Shown here in pieces: positions 1-7,441 of a DNA stretch of 49,993 nt. How positions within the stretch are numbered: the stretch's first letter is position 1; each line of letters begins with the position of its first letter. The notes beneath the pieces were generated by a model, which saw only the letters and a program-made list of their open reading frames with translations, searched no databases and was not told the DNA's origin. The stretch spans positions 1-49,993 of the forward strand of contig NZ_WSTA01000022.1 in NCBI RefSeq assembly GCF_009789225.1, written 5' to 3'. This stretch comes from Agromyces seonyuensis (GTDB taxonomy: Bacteria > Actinomycetota > Actinomycetes > Actinomycetales > Microbacteriaceae). The position numbers and the translations under genes were made by a program.

Positions 1-154
1 CTTCCTCGACATCCGCGCGCCGGAGCCAGCCCTGCAGCGTCATCGGGTGGATCCCGAAGCCCTTCGCGACCTGCTCGATCGTGACACCGGACTCACGATT
101 ACGGGCGACGCGCACGACGTCATCACGGAACTCGGACGGGTAAGGCTTGGGCAC
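1..154 (-). CDS. IS3-family transposase OrfA, N-terminal part (cut by window edge)
   Basis: The minus strand encodes 51 residues starting VPKPYPSEFRDDVVRVAR and including GVTIEQVAKGFGIHPMTLQ, which is the helix-turn-helix start of the OrfA protein of IS3-type elements. OrfA binds the ends of the element and is normally joined by frameshifting to the OrfB integrase. The GTG start at 154 is chosen because GGAAGGA lies 8 nt upstream (plus positions 162-168). The rest of OrfA and all of OrfB lie outside the window, so activity cannot be judged. The element runs leftwards, so its 5' end should lie at about 170-210, next to the broken frame at 211. Confidence 0.85.
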   Translation of the reverse strand, partial: MPKPYPSEFRDDVVRVARNRESGVTIEQVAKGFGIHPMTLQGWLRRADVEE

Positions 155-210
155 GGAAACATCCTTCCAGGCTCACCCTGAAGGCAAGCCAACTCAGATG
201 TCACCTACCC
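1..210 (-). mobile_element. End of an IS3-type insertion sequence (boundary approximate)
   Basis: The transposase start and its ribosome site are followed outward by about 45 nt without coding signal, after which typical host-like coding begins at 211 with no start region of its own. The end of the element is therefore placed between about 170 and 210. I could not identify the terminal inverted repeat or target duplication because the other end is outside the window. Confidence 0.5.
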
Positions 211-369
211 GTGCAGCAGACCCCGGCGCTCCACATCGTCGGCCCGACGGCCGTTCGCGAGGCGATGTCCGAGGCGCTCGAGAACAGGGGCGACATGGAG
301 TTGTTCGAGGAGGCCAGGCGCCGTGTGGTCGTCGCCATGAAGAAGGCCCTCGATATTCCGCGGAGCTGA
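211..369 (+). pseudogene. 3' fragment of an unrecognised gene, interrupted by the IS
   Basis: This frame gives about 52 residues (QQTPALHIVGPTAVREAMSE..., ending MKKALDIPRS) and stops at 369. Its third codon positions are mostly G or C, as in real genes of this genome. There is no ribosome site before the first possible start (GTG 211), and the frame stays open back towards the IS end, so it looks like the tail of a longer gene cut by the insertion. I do not recognise the family. It could belong to a prophage or to the host. Confidence 0.45.
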
Positions 370-375
370 GGCTCA

Positions 376-640
376 GCTACGCGTGTGTGAACCTCTATCG
401 AGGTCAGCCGGTCGTCGACCGCCTTGTCGCTTCCGCAAATAGCCTCTACGAGCTCCGTCGGTTTCGCCTCGATGCGGTCGACAGCGTCGCGAAAGGTCGC
501 GCCCGAGTTGCTCTGGAACTGGTGCTCAACGGCCTCTGGCGGCGCTTGATCGCGCCCTTCTGGATGATGCCGACGACCGAAAGGGCCAGGTGAGCACAGT
601 GAGTACGATCACGCAGCCGACGAGGACCTGCGGCCAAGTC
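376..640 (-). pseudogene. Decayed phage-like membrane protein fragment
   Basis: The minus strand carries a hydrophobic stretch (TWPQVLVGCVIVLTVLTWPF, about 640-570). After a frame change comes a piece reading NSGATFRDAVDRIEAK and DDRLTSIEVHTRVAE (about 512-376). A membrane helix followed by a short 'RDAVDRIE' coiled region is the plan of small phage proteins encoded near the holin (DUF2746-like); that link comes from memory of the family and is uncertain. The parts lie in different frames, and codon third positions are richer in A/T than in the neighbours. Both facts fit foreign, decaying DNA. Confidence 0.35.
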
Positions 641-848
641 AGACGCCGGCCTCGATCCCGAGGCGCTGCCCGTCGAGTTCGACTGCAACGGCGACTGCCG
701 GGCCTCCGGCACGCGCGTCCGCGTCAGCGTCGAGACGGTGGTGCCGCTCGCCGGCGTGCCCGCGGTGCTCGGCCTCGATCAGGCGCTCGCGGTGCCGGTA
801 CGGGGCACGGCGACGCAGACGATGTCGCGGTTCGGAGCCGGCCGATGA
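633..848 (+). pseudogene. TadE-like pilus assembly protein, C-terminal fragment
   Basis: From about 633 to the stop at 846-848 the frame reads DAGLDPEALPVEFDCNGDC..., then VRVSVETVVPLAGVPAVLG and ends MSRFGAGR. This resembles the C-terminal half of TadE-like minor pilins of actinobacteria, where two cysteines precede a short beta-rich tail. A stop at 600-602 in the same frame means the N-terminal membrane half is missing. The junction with the phage-like fragment is near 630-642. The stop overlaps the ATG of the next gene by 4 nt, as expected for the end of a tad operon. Confidence 0.6.
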
Positions 849-1315
849 GCCCACGGATGCTCCGCGCCGCGGCTGCCCTCCGCCGCGGTCGTGACGAGGA
901 GACGGGCTCGACACTGCCGCTGATGCTCGGCTACGGGGTGCTCGCCCTCGTGCTGGTGCTCATCGTCGTCGCGGTGACGTCGCTGCAGCTCGAGCGCAAG
1001 CGCCTGCTGACCCTCGCCGACGGCGCCGCGCTCGCCGCGGCCGAGTCGTTCGAGGCGTCCGACCTCGTCGTCGGCGTCGACGGTGCAGGCTCGCCCGCCC
1101 TCGACGACACCGCCGTGCGCGCGGCCGCGGCCGACTACCTCGCCGACGCCGACCACGGTCTCCACGCGGTGCGGATCGTGGTGGCGGACTCGCCCGACGG
1201 CGCGTCGGCGCGCATCCGCCTCTCGGCGGTCTGGCACGCGCCGTTCACGAACGGGTGGATCCCCGTGTCCGCGCACCTCGAGGTCGAGACGGAGGCGCGG
1301 AGCATCCTGCACTGA
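845..1315 (+). CDS. TadG-like (Flp pilus-associated) membrane protein
   Basis: This 156-residue protein has a basic N-terminus (MSPRMLRAAAALRRGRDEE) and then one long hydrophobic segment at about residues 24-45 (STLPLMLGYGVLALVLVLIV). After it comes QLERKRLLTLADGAALAAA, the pattern of TadG/'helicase-secretion neighbourhood TadE-like' proteins, with the remainder outside the membrane. It is probably a minor pseudopilin of a Flp/Tad pilus. The ATG overlaps the stop of the broken tadE-like frame, so it was the last gene of that operon. With the upstream part damaged, its expression and function are doubtful. No other tad gene is in the window. Confidence 0.75.
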   Translation: MSPRMLRAAAALRRGRDEETGSTLPLMLGYGVLALVLVLIVVAVTSLQLERKRLLTLADGAALAAAESFEASDLVVGVDGAGSPALDDTAVRAAAADYLADADHGLHAVRIVVADSPDGASARIRLSAVWHAPFTNGWIPVSAHLEVETEARSILH

Positions 1316-1342
1316 CGCCGGCTCGGCGTCGCCGAGGCCGAG

Positions 1343-1651
1343 TCAGCCGAAGAGGATCGCGAGGGTCGTGCCGAGGGTTGCGACGCCGAGGGCGATGATC
1401 GCCACGATCGAGACGGCGCGGAGCATCTGGCTGCGGTACGGGTGCAGCGGGCCGTCGTCGTCCTCGTCGTCCTCCGGAGGCATCGCGTAGTCGCGCGGGC
1501 CGGAGCCGGTCGGCGCGGCCGGGCGGGTGCGGCGCTCGCTCTCGGCGAGCTGCGAGTTCAGCACGTCGAAGTCGCGGCCGCCGCCGTCGGCGGCTTCGAG
1601 CGCGCGGATGCGTTCGGCGATCTCGCGATCGCTGAGTTCGGGTTCGCTCAC
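1343..1651 (-). CDS. Small single-pass membrane protein of unknown function
   Basis: The 102-residue protein has a charged N-terminal half (SEPELSDREIAERIRALEA), an acidic patch (PPEDDEDDDG) and one C-terminal membrane helix at about residues 79-101 (AVSIVAIIALGVATLGTTLA). The GTG start at 1651 overlaps the TGA of the MarR gene, so the two are translationally coupled. I recognise no domain. Similar small tail-anchored proteins are common in actinobacteria. Being in the regulator's transcript, it may serve the same stress or membrane response, but that is inference. Confidence 0.8.
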   Translation of the reverse strand: MSEPELSDREIAERIRALEAADGGGRDFDVLNSQLAESERRTRPAAPTGSGPRDYAMPPEDDEDDDGPLHPYRSQMLRAVSIVAIIALGVATLGTTLAILFG

Positions 1652-2295
1652 GGTCGGGGGCCTCCTGTCGCGGGGGAGTCGGGCGATGCGGTCGGGGGGA
1701 CGGCCGGGATGGGCAGCGGAATGGCGCCGGTGAGGGCGTCGGCCGGGCCGGGCTCGGGTTCGATGCCGGAGAGGTCGCCGAGGAAGCGCGTCACGACGTC
1801 GCGCTCGGCGGAGGTGAGGCGGGCGGCCGCGGCGAAGCGTCGGGCGTGCGTGCGGCCGACGGTGTCGCGCACCTGCTCGTGGGTCGACTGCGTGATCGTG
1901 ATGGCGAGCGCGCGGCGGTCGCTCGGGTGCGGCGCGCGCGCGATGTGGCCGGCGTACTCGAGCCGGTCGAGCAGCTTCGTGGTGGCCGCCGACGAGATGC
2001 CGAGGTGCTCGGTGATCATGCCGGGGGTCACGAGGCGGCCCTGCCCCTTCGCGGCGACGAGGAAGCGCAGCGCCTTCATGTCGGACTCGTTGAGCTGCAT
2101 GTGGTCGCGGGACTCGAGCATGAGCCGCTGCTCGTGCTCGCGCCAGGTCCGGATGGCCGTCAGGAGCAGCACGATCTCCGCGATCTCGTCGTCGGACAGC
2201 GCCGCGTAGTCGACGACCTCCTGGCCCGGATCGATCACTCTCGGGTCGAGCATGGCGTCGCCGACGCGGCGCGATTGAGTGCGCTCGTCCACCAT
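1648..2295 (-). CDS. MarR-family regulator divergent from the carotenoid operon (CrtR-like)
   Basis: The 215-residue protein contains a winged helix (ALRFLVAAKGQGRLVTPGMI, then ISSAATTKLLDRLEYAGHIA and PSDRRALAITIT), with helices before and after typical of MarR dimers. The tail after about residue 180 is proline-rich and probably disordered. It is transcribed away from idi-crtE. In Corynebacterium glutamicum a MarR-type repressor, CrtR, occupies the same position and responds to GGPP-type prenyl phosphates, so this is a likely repressor of the operon by analogy. A TACACT hexamer ends 7 nt before the ATG (plus 2308-2303), so its mRNA probably has no leader. Confidence 0.85.
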   Translation of the reverse strand: MVDERTQSRRVGDAMLDPRVIDPGQEVVDYAALSDDEIAEIVLLLTAIRTWREHEQRLMLESRDHMQLNESDMKALRFLVAAKGQGRLVTPGMITEHLGISSAATTKLLDRLEYAGHIARAPHPSDRRALAITITQSTHEQVRDTVGRTHARRFAAAARLTSAERDVVTRFLGDLSGIEPEPGPADALTGAIPLPIPAVPPTASPDSPATGGPRP

Positions 2296-2302
2296 GTCCG
2301 AC

Positions 2303-2308
2303 AGTGTA
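2303..2308 (-). promoter_or_regulatory. Predicted -10 element of the MarR gene (leaderless)
   Basis: The minus strand reads TACACT here, followed by 7 nt and the ATG at 2295. No ribosome site fits into that space. No clear -35 match is visible at the usual distance. Confidence 0.5.
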
Positions 2309-2341
2309 GTCGCGTCGAAAAATGCATGCTAACTTGCTATC

Positions 2342-2356
2342 TCACTCAGTTAGTGA
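2342..2356. promoter_or_regulatory. Predicted MarR operator between marR and idi
   Basis: The sequence TCACTcagttAGTGA is a perfect inverted repeat with 5-bp arms. It overlaps a second pair of arms, CTAACT (2329-2334) and AGTTAG (2348-2353). This is the only AT-richer stretch between the divergent genes. Its size and position fit a MarR dimer site that controls both directions. The site is inferred; no motif for this regulator is known to me. Confidence 0.5.
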
Positions 2357-2367
2357 ATGTCCACGAT

Positions 2368-2388
2368 CCCGTCCGAACGAGGGACGGG
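2368..2388 (+). promoter_or_regulatory. Small hairpin in the idi-crt mRNA leader
   Basis: CCCGTCC (2368-2374) pairs with GGACGGG (2382-2388) around a 7-nt loop, about 25 nt before the idi start and upstream of its GAGGAG ribosome site (2401-2406). It could stabilise the mRNA end. No terminator U-run follows. Confidence 0.35.
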
Positions 2389-2412
2389 CGACGACGAAGC
2401 GAGGAGTCCGCG

Positions 2413-3006
2413 ATGCACGAACTTCACGATGACGGAGCCGACCAGGTCGTGCTGCTCGACGCCGACGGCGAGCCGATCGGGGTGGCCCGCAAGTCCGAGA
2501 TCCACGGTGCCGAGACGCCGCTGCACCTGGCCTTCTCGTGCCACGTGCTCGACGACGAGGGGCGCGTGCTCGTCACGCGGCGCTCGCTCGAGAAGCAGGC
2601 CTGGCCCGGCGTCTGGACGAACTCCTTCTGCGGGCATCCGCGCCCCGCCGAGCCGATCCCCGCGGCCGTGCGCCGTCACGCCGATCACGAACTCGGGCTC
2701 GTGCTCACCGGCCTCGAGCTCGCCGTGCCGCTCTTCCGCTACCGCGCCGTCGACGCCGCGGGCATCGTCGAGCACGAGGTCTGCCCCGTCTACCTCGCCC
2801 GCGCAGCCGGCCCCGTCGTGCCGAACCCGGCCGAGGTCGTCGAGCACGTCTGGGCCGACCCGGTGCAGCTCGGCGAGGCGATCCGCCGCACGCCGTGGGC
2901 GTTCAGCCCGTGGCTCGTGCTCCAGGCTGAGCTCCTCCCGTTCCTCGGCGGCACCGGGCGCCGCGTGGACCCGACCGCAGCGCGGCTCGAGGCGGTGAGC
3001 GCGTGA
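2413..3006 (+). CDS. idi: Isopentenyl-diphosphate delta-isomerase, type I
   Basis: The 197-residue Nudix-type protein interconverts isopentenyl and dimethylallyl diphosphate and so supplies both building blocks for prenyl chains. The active-site cysteine lies in SFCGHPRP (C73), the conserved glutamates in EHEVCPVY (E120, E122), and the Nudix-like helix in AAVRRHADHELGL. Length is normal for the family. The ATG at 2413 is chosen because GAGGAG lies 6 nt upstream. It is the first gene of the carotenoid operon and overlaps crtE by 4 nt. Placing idi at the head of a crt operon is common in Microbacteriaceae and related actinobacteria. Confidence 0.95.
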   Translation: MHELHDDGADQVVLLDADGEPIGVARKSEIHGAETPLHLAFSCHVLDDEGRVLVTRRSLEKQAWPGVWTNSFCGHPRPAEPIPAAVRRHADHELGLVLTGLELAVPLFRYRAVDAAGIVEHEVCPVYLARAAGPVVPNPAEVVEHVWADPVQLGEAIRRTPWAFSPWLVLQAELLPFLGGTGRRVDPTAARLEAVSA

Positions 3007-4097
3007 CCCTGCTCGCACCCGCGCCCCGCACGCTGACAGGTGCGGCCGAAACGATCGAGGTCGACCTCGTCGCCGTGCTCGACCGGCTCGAGCGCTGGTT
3101 CGACGAGCGAACGCCGCATGCCGGCGCGGCCGGTCCCGCCGTCACCTCCCTCTGGGCGGCCGCCCGCCTCGAGACCCGCGGCGGCAAGAAGCTGCGGCCC
3201 CGGCTCGTGCTCGCCGCCTTCCACGGACTCGGCGGCGGCGCGTCGCACCGGGCGGCCGCGATCGAGACCGCCGCCGCCTACGAACTGCTGCACACCGCCT
3301 TCCTCCTGCACGACGACGTCATCGACGGCGACACCGTGCGGCGCGGGCGGCCGAACCTCGTCGGGCGGCTCGCCGAGGAGGCATCCGAGGGCACCGACGC
3401 GGCGGGCGCCGAGCGCTGGGGCCGTGCCGCCGCGATCCTCGCCGGCGACCTCCTGCTGCACGGGGCGCAGCATCTCATCGCCCGACTCGATCTCGATGCG
3501 GCCCGACGCATCCGCCTGCTGGACGCGCTCGACGAGTGCGTCCGCACGACGGCTGCGGGGGAGGCGAGCGACGTCGCCTTCGAAACGGGCGCGGAAATGC
3601 CCTCCCTCGCAGCCTCCCTCCGGATGGCCGAGCAGAAGACGGCCGTCTACACGTTCGAGGCGCCGCTGGTCGCCGGGGCCGTGCTCGCCGGGGCCGGCCA
3701 CGACGCCGTCGCGGCGCTCGCCGACTACGGCCGCGACGTCGGCACGGCGTTCCAGCTCCGCGACGACCTGCTCGGCGTCTTCGGCGACGAGCGGGCCACG
3801 GGCAAGAGCACGCTCGCCGACCTCGCGAGCGGCAAGTCGACGCCGCTCGTCGCGTGGGCGCGCGAGCACGCCGGCGACGAACTGGATGCCGTGCTCGCGA
3901 CGCCCGGCTTCGGCCCGGTCGAGGCGGCCCGCGCCCGGAGCATCCTCGAAGGTTCGGGCGCCCGCACGCACGTCGAGGAGCGGATCGACCGCCTCATCGC
4001 CGGTGCGCGAGAGCGACTCCGCGACGGCGAGCTGCCGGGCGAGCTCGTCGCCTCCCTCGGGCGCATCGCCCGCGAAGCGGGGGAGCGCGCGGCATGA
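3003..4097 (+). CDS. crtE: Geranylgeranyl diphosphate synthase
   Basis: The 364-residue trans-isoprenyl diphosphate synthase adds isopentenyl units to build C20 GGPP. It has both aspartate-rich metal-binding motifs: HDDVIDGD (D104, D105, D108) and LRDDLLGVFGDE (D254, D255), plus GGKKLRPRLVL near residue 60 for isopentenyl diphosphate binding. The GTG start overlaps the idi stop by 4 nt and the stop overlaps crtB, so the genes are translationally coupled. Its product goes to CrtB. It could also serve other prenyl needs such as menaquinone, but the context argues for carotenoids. Confidence 0.93.
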   Translation: MTLLAPAPRTLTGAAETIEVDLVAVLDRLERWFDERTPHAGAAGPAVTSLWAAARLETRGGKKLRPRLVLAAFHGLGGGASHRAAAIETAAAYELLHTAFLLHDDVIDGDTVRRGRPNLVGRLAEEASEGTDAAGAERWGRAAAILAGDLLLHGAQHLIARLDLDAARRIRLLDALDECVRTTAAGEASDVAFETGAEMPSLAASLRMAEQKTAVYTFEAPLVAGAVLAGAGHDAVAALADYGRDVGTAFQLRDDLLGVFGDERATGKSTLADLASGKSTPLVAWAREHAGDELDAVLATPGFGPVEAARARSILEGSGARTHVEERIDRLIAGARERLRDGELPGELVASLGRIAREAGERAA

Positions 4098-5035
4098 GCG
4101 TCATCCAGTTGCACGAGACGCCCGCCACGACGGGCCTCGACCTCTACACGCGCACCGCCGAGCAGAGCGCGGCCGCCGTCATCGCCGGCTACTCGACGTC
4201 GTTCGGGCTCGCGACGAAACTGCTCGCGCCGCCGCTGCGGCCCCACATCCGCAACGTCTACGGACTGGTCCGCGTCGCCGACGAGATCGTCGACGGGGCG
4301 GCCGCGGCGGCCGGACTCGAGCCCTGGGAGATCCGGGGCCGGCTCGACGAGTTCGAGGCGGAGACGAACCGAGCCGTCGCGACGGGCTTCAGCACGAACC
4401 CGATCGTGCACGCGTTCGCCGTCACCGCCCGCGCCCACGGCATCGACCGACGGCTCACCGCGCCGTTCTTCGCCTCCATGCGCGCCGACCTCGAACTCGA
4501 GGCGCCGACCGACGCCGAGTACCGCGAGTACATCCACGGCTCCGCCGAGGTCGTCGGGCTCATGTGCCTCGCCGTCTTCCTCGGCGAGCGCGACGCGGAC
4601 GGGCGCAAGCCCGCCGCTCCGGATGCCGCGACGCGGGAGATCCTCGAATCCGGGGCGATCCGCCTCGGGGCGGCGTTCCAGAAGGTCAACTTCCTCCGCG
4701 ACCTCGCCGCCGACCGCGAACTGCTCGGCCGCCGCTACCTGCCGAGCGCCGACGAGTCCTGCCCGGCCGCCGAGGCATCCTTCGGCGAAGCCGACAAGGC
4801 CGCGTGCCTCGCCGAGATCGACGCCGACCTCGCCGCGGCCGCCGCGGCGATCCCGTTGCTGCCCAAGGGGAGCCGCACGGCCGTCGCGACGGCGCACGGG
4901 CTCTTCGCCGCGCTGGCCGACCGGCTGCGCGGAACGAGCGCCGACGAACTGCTCCAGCGCCGCGTCCGCGTCGGCGCGGCCGGCAAGGTCGCGGTGCTCG
5001 CCAAGGCCCGACTCGCACCGGGAGGCTCGCGATGA
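4094..5035 (+). CDS. crtB: Phytoene synthase
   Basis: The 313-residue squalene/phytoene synthase joins two GGPP molecules head to head to make C40 phytoene. The two aspartate-rich substrate motifs are present: RVADEIVDG (D63, D67) and FLRDLAADRELLGRRYLP (D203, D207). TSFGLATKLL near residue 36 is the usual 'S-F-x-x-A' start of the fold. The ATG overlaps the crtE stop by 4 nt and the stop overlaps crtI. Length and motifs look intact. Confidence 0.95.
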   Translation: MSVIQLHETPATTGLDLYTRTAEQSAAAVIAGYSTSFGLATKLLAPPLRPHIRNVYGLVRVADEIVDGAAAAAGLEPWEIRGRLDEFEAETNRAVATGFSTNPIVHAFAVTARAHGIDRRLTAPFFASMRADLELEAPTDAEYREYIHGSAEVVGLMCLAVFLGERDADGRKPAAPDAATREILESGAIRLGAAFQKVNFLRDLAADRELLGRRYLPSADESCPAAEASFGEADKAACLAEIDADLAAAAAAIPLLPKGSRTAVATAHGLFAALADRLRGTSADELLQRRVRVGAAGKVAVLAKARLAPGGSR

Positions 5036-6702
5036 TCGAACCCGCCACCCAGCGCGCCGTCGTCATCGGCGGCGGCATCTCGGGCCTCGCGTCGGCGGCG
5101 CTGCTCGCGCGCGAGGGCTACGAGGTCACGGTGCTCGAGCAGAACGACACGGTCGGCGGCCGCGCGGGCAGCTGGGCGGCCGACGGCTTCCGCTTCGACA
5201 CCGGGCCGTCGTGGTACCTCATGCCCGAGGTGTTCGACCACTTCTTCCGCCTGCTCGGTTCGTCCGCCGACGAGGAGCTCGACCTCCGCACGCTCGAACC
5301 CGGCTACCGCGTGTACTCCGAGGGGCAGGCGCCGGTCGACCTGCACGCCGAGCGCGAGCGCAACGAGGCCGTGTTCGAGGAGATCGAGCCGGGGGCGGGC
5401 GCCGCGCTGTCGGACTACCTCGATTCCGCCGCCGAGACCGAACGGCTCGCGCGCGCCCACTTCCTCTCGTCGACGCACGAGTCGCTGCGCCCGCTCGTCG
5501 ACCCCGCGGTGCTGCGCCGCCTCCCGCGGCTGCTGCGCCTCCTCTTCCAGCCGCTCGACTCGTTCATCGGCTCGCGCTTCCGCGACCTGCGCCTGCGCCA
5601 GATCCTCGGCTACCCGGCGGTGTTCCTCGGCACCTCGCCGTACCGCGCCCCGTCGATGTACCACCTCATGAGCGCGCTCGACCTCGACCAGGGCGTGCGC
5701 TACCCCATGGGCGGCTTCGCCGAGGTCATCGCGGCCGTCGAACGGCACGCGACGCGCGAGGGCGCGAAGATCCGCACCGGCGCGCGCGCCGTCGCGATCG
5801 AGATGGCGGATGCCCGGGCGGATGCCCGCCGCGGGGTGCGCGCCCGAGTGAGCGGCGTGCGCTGGGCCGACGTGTTCGGCGTCGAGCACGTCGAACCGGC
5901 CGACGTCGTCGTCGCCGCCTGCGACCTCAACCTGGTCGCCGAACGACTGCTGCCGCCGGAGCTGGCCGAGCGCCGCCCGGCGGCCCGAGCGCGCCGGGTT
6001 TCGGGCCCCGGTGCCGTCCTGGTGCTCCTCGGCGTGAAGGGGGGTGCGCCCGAGCTGGCGCACCACACGCTGCTGTTCGCACGGGACTGGGAGGCCGGGT
6101 TCCGGCGGATCTTCGACGCCCCCACGGCGGTTCCGGATCCGGCCTCCCTCTACATCTGCAAGCCGAGCGCGACCGACCCGTCCGTCGCGCCGGAGGGGCA
6201 CGAGAACCTGTTCGTGCTCGTCCCCGTGCCGGCCGACCCGTCGATCGGGGCGGGCGGTCGCGACGGCGACGGCGACCCCGCCGTCGAGGCGGTCGCCGAC
6301 CGGGCGATCGCCCAGATCGCGGAGTGGGCCGGCATCCCGGACCTCGCCGAACGGGTGGTGCTGCGCCGCACGATCGGACCGGCCGACTTCGAGCGCGACT
6401 TCGGCTCGACCGACGGCAGCGCCCTCGGCCCCGCGCACACGCTCGCGCAGAGTGCGTTCTTCCGCGGCCGCACCGCCTCCCGGCGCGTCGACGGCCTGCT
6501 GTTCGCGGGCGGCGACGCCGTGCCGGGCATCGGGCTGCCGATGTGCCTCATCAGCGCCGAGCTCGTCGTGAAATCGCTGCGCGGCGACACCTCGGCCGAA
6601 CCCCTGACCGCGCCGCTGCCGGTGCCGGCGTTCTCGCCCGAGGCCGCGGCGGTGCGGGAGCAGGAACCGGCCGGCGTCCGAGGCGATGGGGTGGCGCGGT
6701 GA
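5032..6702 (+). CDS. crtI: Phytoene desaturase (lycopene-forming)
   Basis: This 556-residue FAD-dependent desaturase introduces four double bases' worth of unsaturation (four double bonds) into phytoene to give lycopene. The dinucleotide-binding start reads VVIGGGISGLASAALLAREGY and continues to NDTVGGRAGSW. The C-terminal FAD/carotenoid signature is LLFAGGDAVPGIGLPMCLIS, near residues 488-507. The C-terminus after about residue 520 is a short alanine/proline-rich tail. It overlaps crtB and crtYe by 4 nt each. Motifs and length are those of the bacterial CrtI type, not the plant type. Confidence 0.95.
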   Translation: MIEPATQRAVVIGGGISGLASAALLAREGYEVTVLEQNDTVGGRAGSWAADGFRFDTGPSWYLMPEVFDHFFRLLGSSADEELDLRTLEPGYRVYSEGQAPVDLHAERERNEAVFEEIEPGAGAALSDYLDSAAETERLARAHFLSSTHESLRPLVDPAVLRRLPRLLRLLFQPLDSFIGSRFRDLRLRQILGYPAVFLGTSPYRAPSMYHLMSALDLDQGVRYPMGGFAEVIAAVERHATREGAKIRTGARAVAIEMADARADARRGVRARVSGVRWADVFGVEHVEPADVVVAACDLNLVAERLLPPELAERRPAARARRVSGPGAVLVLLGVKGGAPELAHHTLLFARDWEAGFRRIFDAPTAVPDPASLYICKPSATDPSVAPEGHENLFVLVPVPADPSIGAGGRDGDGDPAVEAVADRAIAQIAEWAGIPDLAERVVLRRTIGPADFERDFGSTDGSALGPAHTLAQSAFFRGRTASRRVDGLLFAGGDAVPGIGLPMCLISAELVVKSLRGDTSAEPLTAPLPVPAFSPEAAAVREQEPAGVRGDGVAR

Positions 6703-7070
6703 GCTTCCTCTACCTCGCGTGCCTGCTCGTCGTCATCGCGTGCTTCGCCCTCATCGACGTGCGGTTCCGGCTCGTCGTGCCGCCGCATCCGGTCGCGGCC
6801 ATCGCGACGATCGCGATCGGCACCGTGTTCTTCGTGCTCTGGGACGTCGCGGGCATCCTCGCCGGCGTCTTCGGCATCGGCGACAGCGCGTACCTCTCGG
6901 GCATCCGGCTCGCACCCGAGTTCCCCCTCGAGGAGATCGGGTTCCTCGTCGGGCTCTGCTACCTCTGCCTCCTCGCCGTCGCGGGCGCCGAACGTCTGCT
7001 CGCCCTCGGCGGGCGGACCCCCCGGCACCGCGCCGCGACCGAGCCCGTCGCGCAGGAGGCCCGACGATGA
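6699..7070 (+). CDS. crtYe: C50 carotenoid cyclase subunit (CrtYe-like)
   Basis: The 123-residue protein has three predicted membrane helices (FLYLACLLVVIACFALID; AIATIAIGTVFFVLWDVAGI; FLVGLCYLCLLAVAG). The conserved region PEFPLEEIGFLV carries the acidic residues of the heterodimeric lycopene cyclases. In C. glutamicum CrtYe and CrtYf together cyclise flavuxanthin to decaprenoxanthin; which ring type is made here cannot be read from sequence. The GTG start overlaps crtI. It works only with the partner encoded next. Confidence 0.88.
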   Translation: MSFLYLACLLVVIACFALIDVRFRLVVPPHPVAAIATIAIGTVFFVLWDVAGILAGVFGIGDSAYLSGIRLAPEFPLEEIGFLVGLCYLCLLAVAGAERLLALGGRTPRHRAATEPVAQEARR

Positions 7071-7441
7071 CGGGCATCCTCATCTCGCTGCCGTTCCTCG
7101 CGATCGCCGCGATCGTCTTCGCGCTCGAGCGGTGGCGCGACCGGCGCCTGCGACCCGAGGATGCCGCGCGCCGCCGCCGTCGCGCGACCGCGATCCTCCT
7201 CGCCGCGCTCGCGCTCGTCGTGCTCACGACCGTCTTCGACTCCCTCATGGTCGCCGCGGCGCTCACCGACTACCGGCCCGAGGCCGTCACCGGGCTGCGC
7301 CTCTGGCTCGCGCCGATCGAGGACTTCCTCTACCCGATCGCCGGGGTGCTGCTGCTGCCGGCCGTGTTCGACCTGCTGCGGCGCCGCGCCCCCGCCGTCG
7401 CCGTCGACGTCGCCGAGAGCGCATCGGGGGAGCGAGGATGA
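7067..7441 (+). CDS. crtYf: C50 carotenoid cyclase subunit (CrtYf-like)
   Basis: The 124-residue partner of CrtYe is also a small three-helix membrane protein (ILISLPFLAIAAIVFALE; ILLAALALVVLTTVFDSLMV; FLYPIAGVLLLPAVFDLL). The conserved motif LWLAPIEDFLYPIAG corresponds to the 'PxE(E)' acidic motif of these cyclase halves. It overlaps crtYe and crtEb by 4 nt. Heterodimeric cyclase genes beside crtEb are the hallmark of C50 carotenoid synthesis in actinobacteria. Confidence 0.88.
   Translation: MTGILISLPFLAIAAIVFALERWRDRRLRPEDAARRRRRATAILLAALALVVLTTVFDSLMVAAALTDYRPEAVTGLRLWLAPIEDFLYPIAGVLLLPAVFDLLRRRAPAVAVDVAESASGERG

Noticed and set aside
147-593. Plus-strand 148-residue open frame across the IS end
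   Set aside because: It runs over the IS end, the orphan tail and the phage-like remnant in a different frame from the coding signals.
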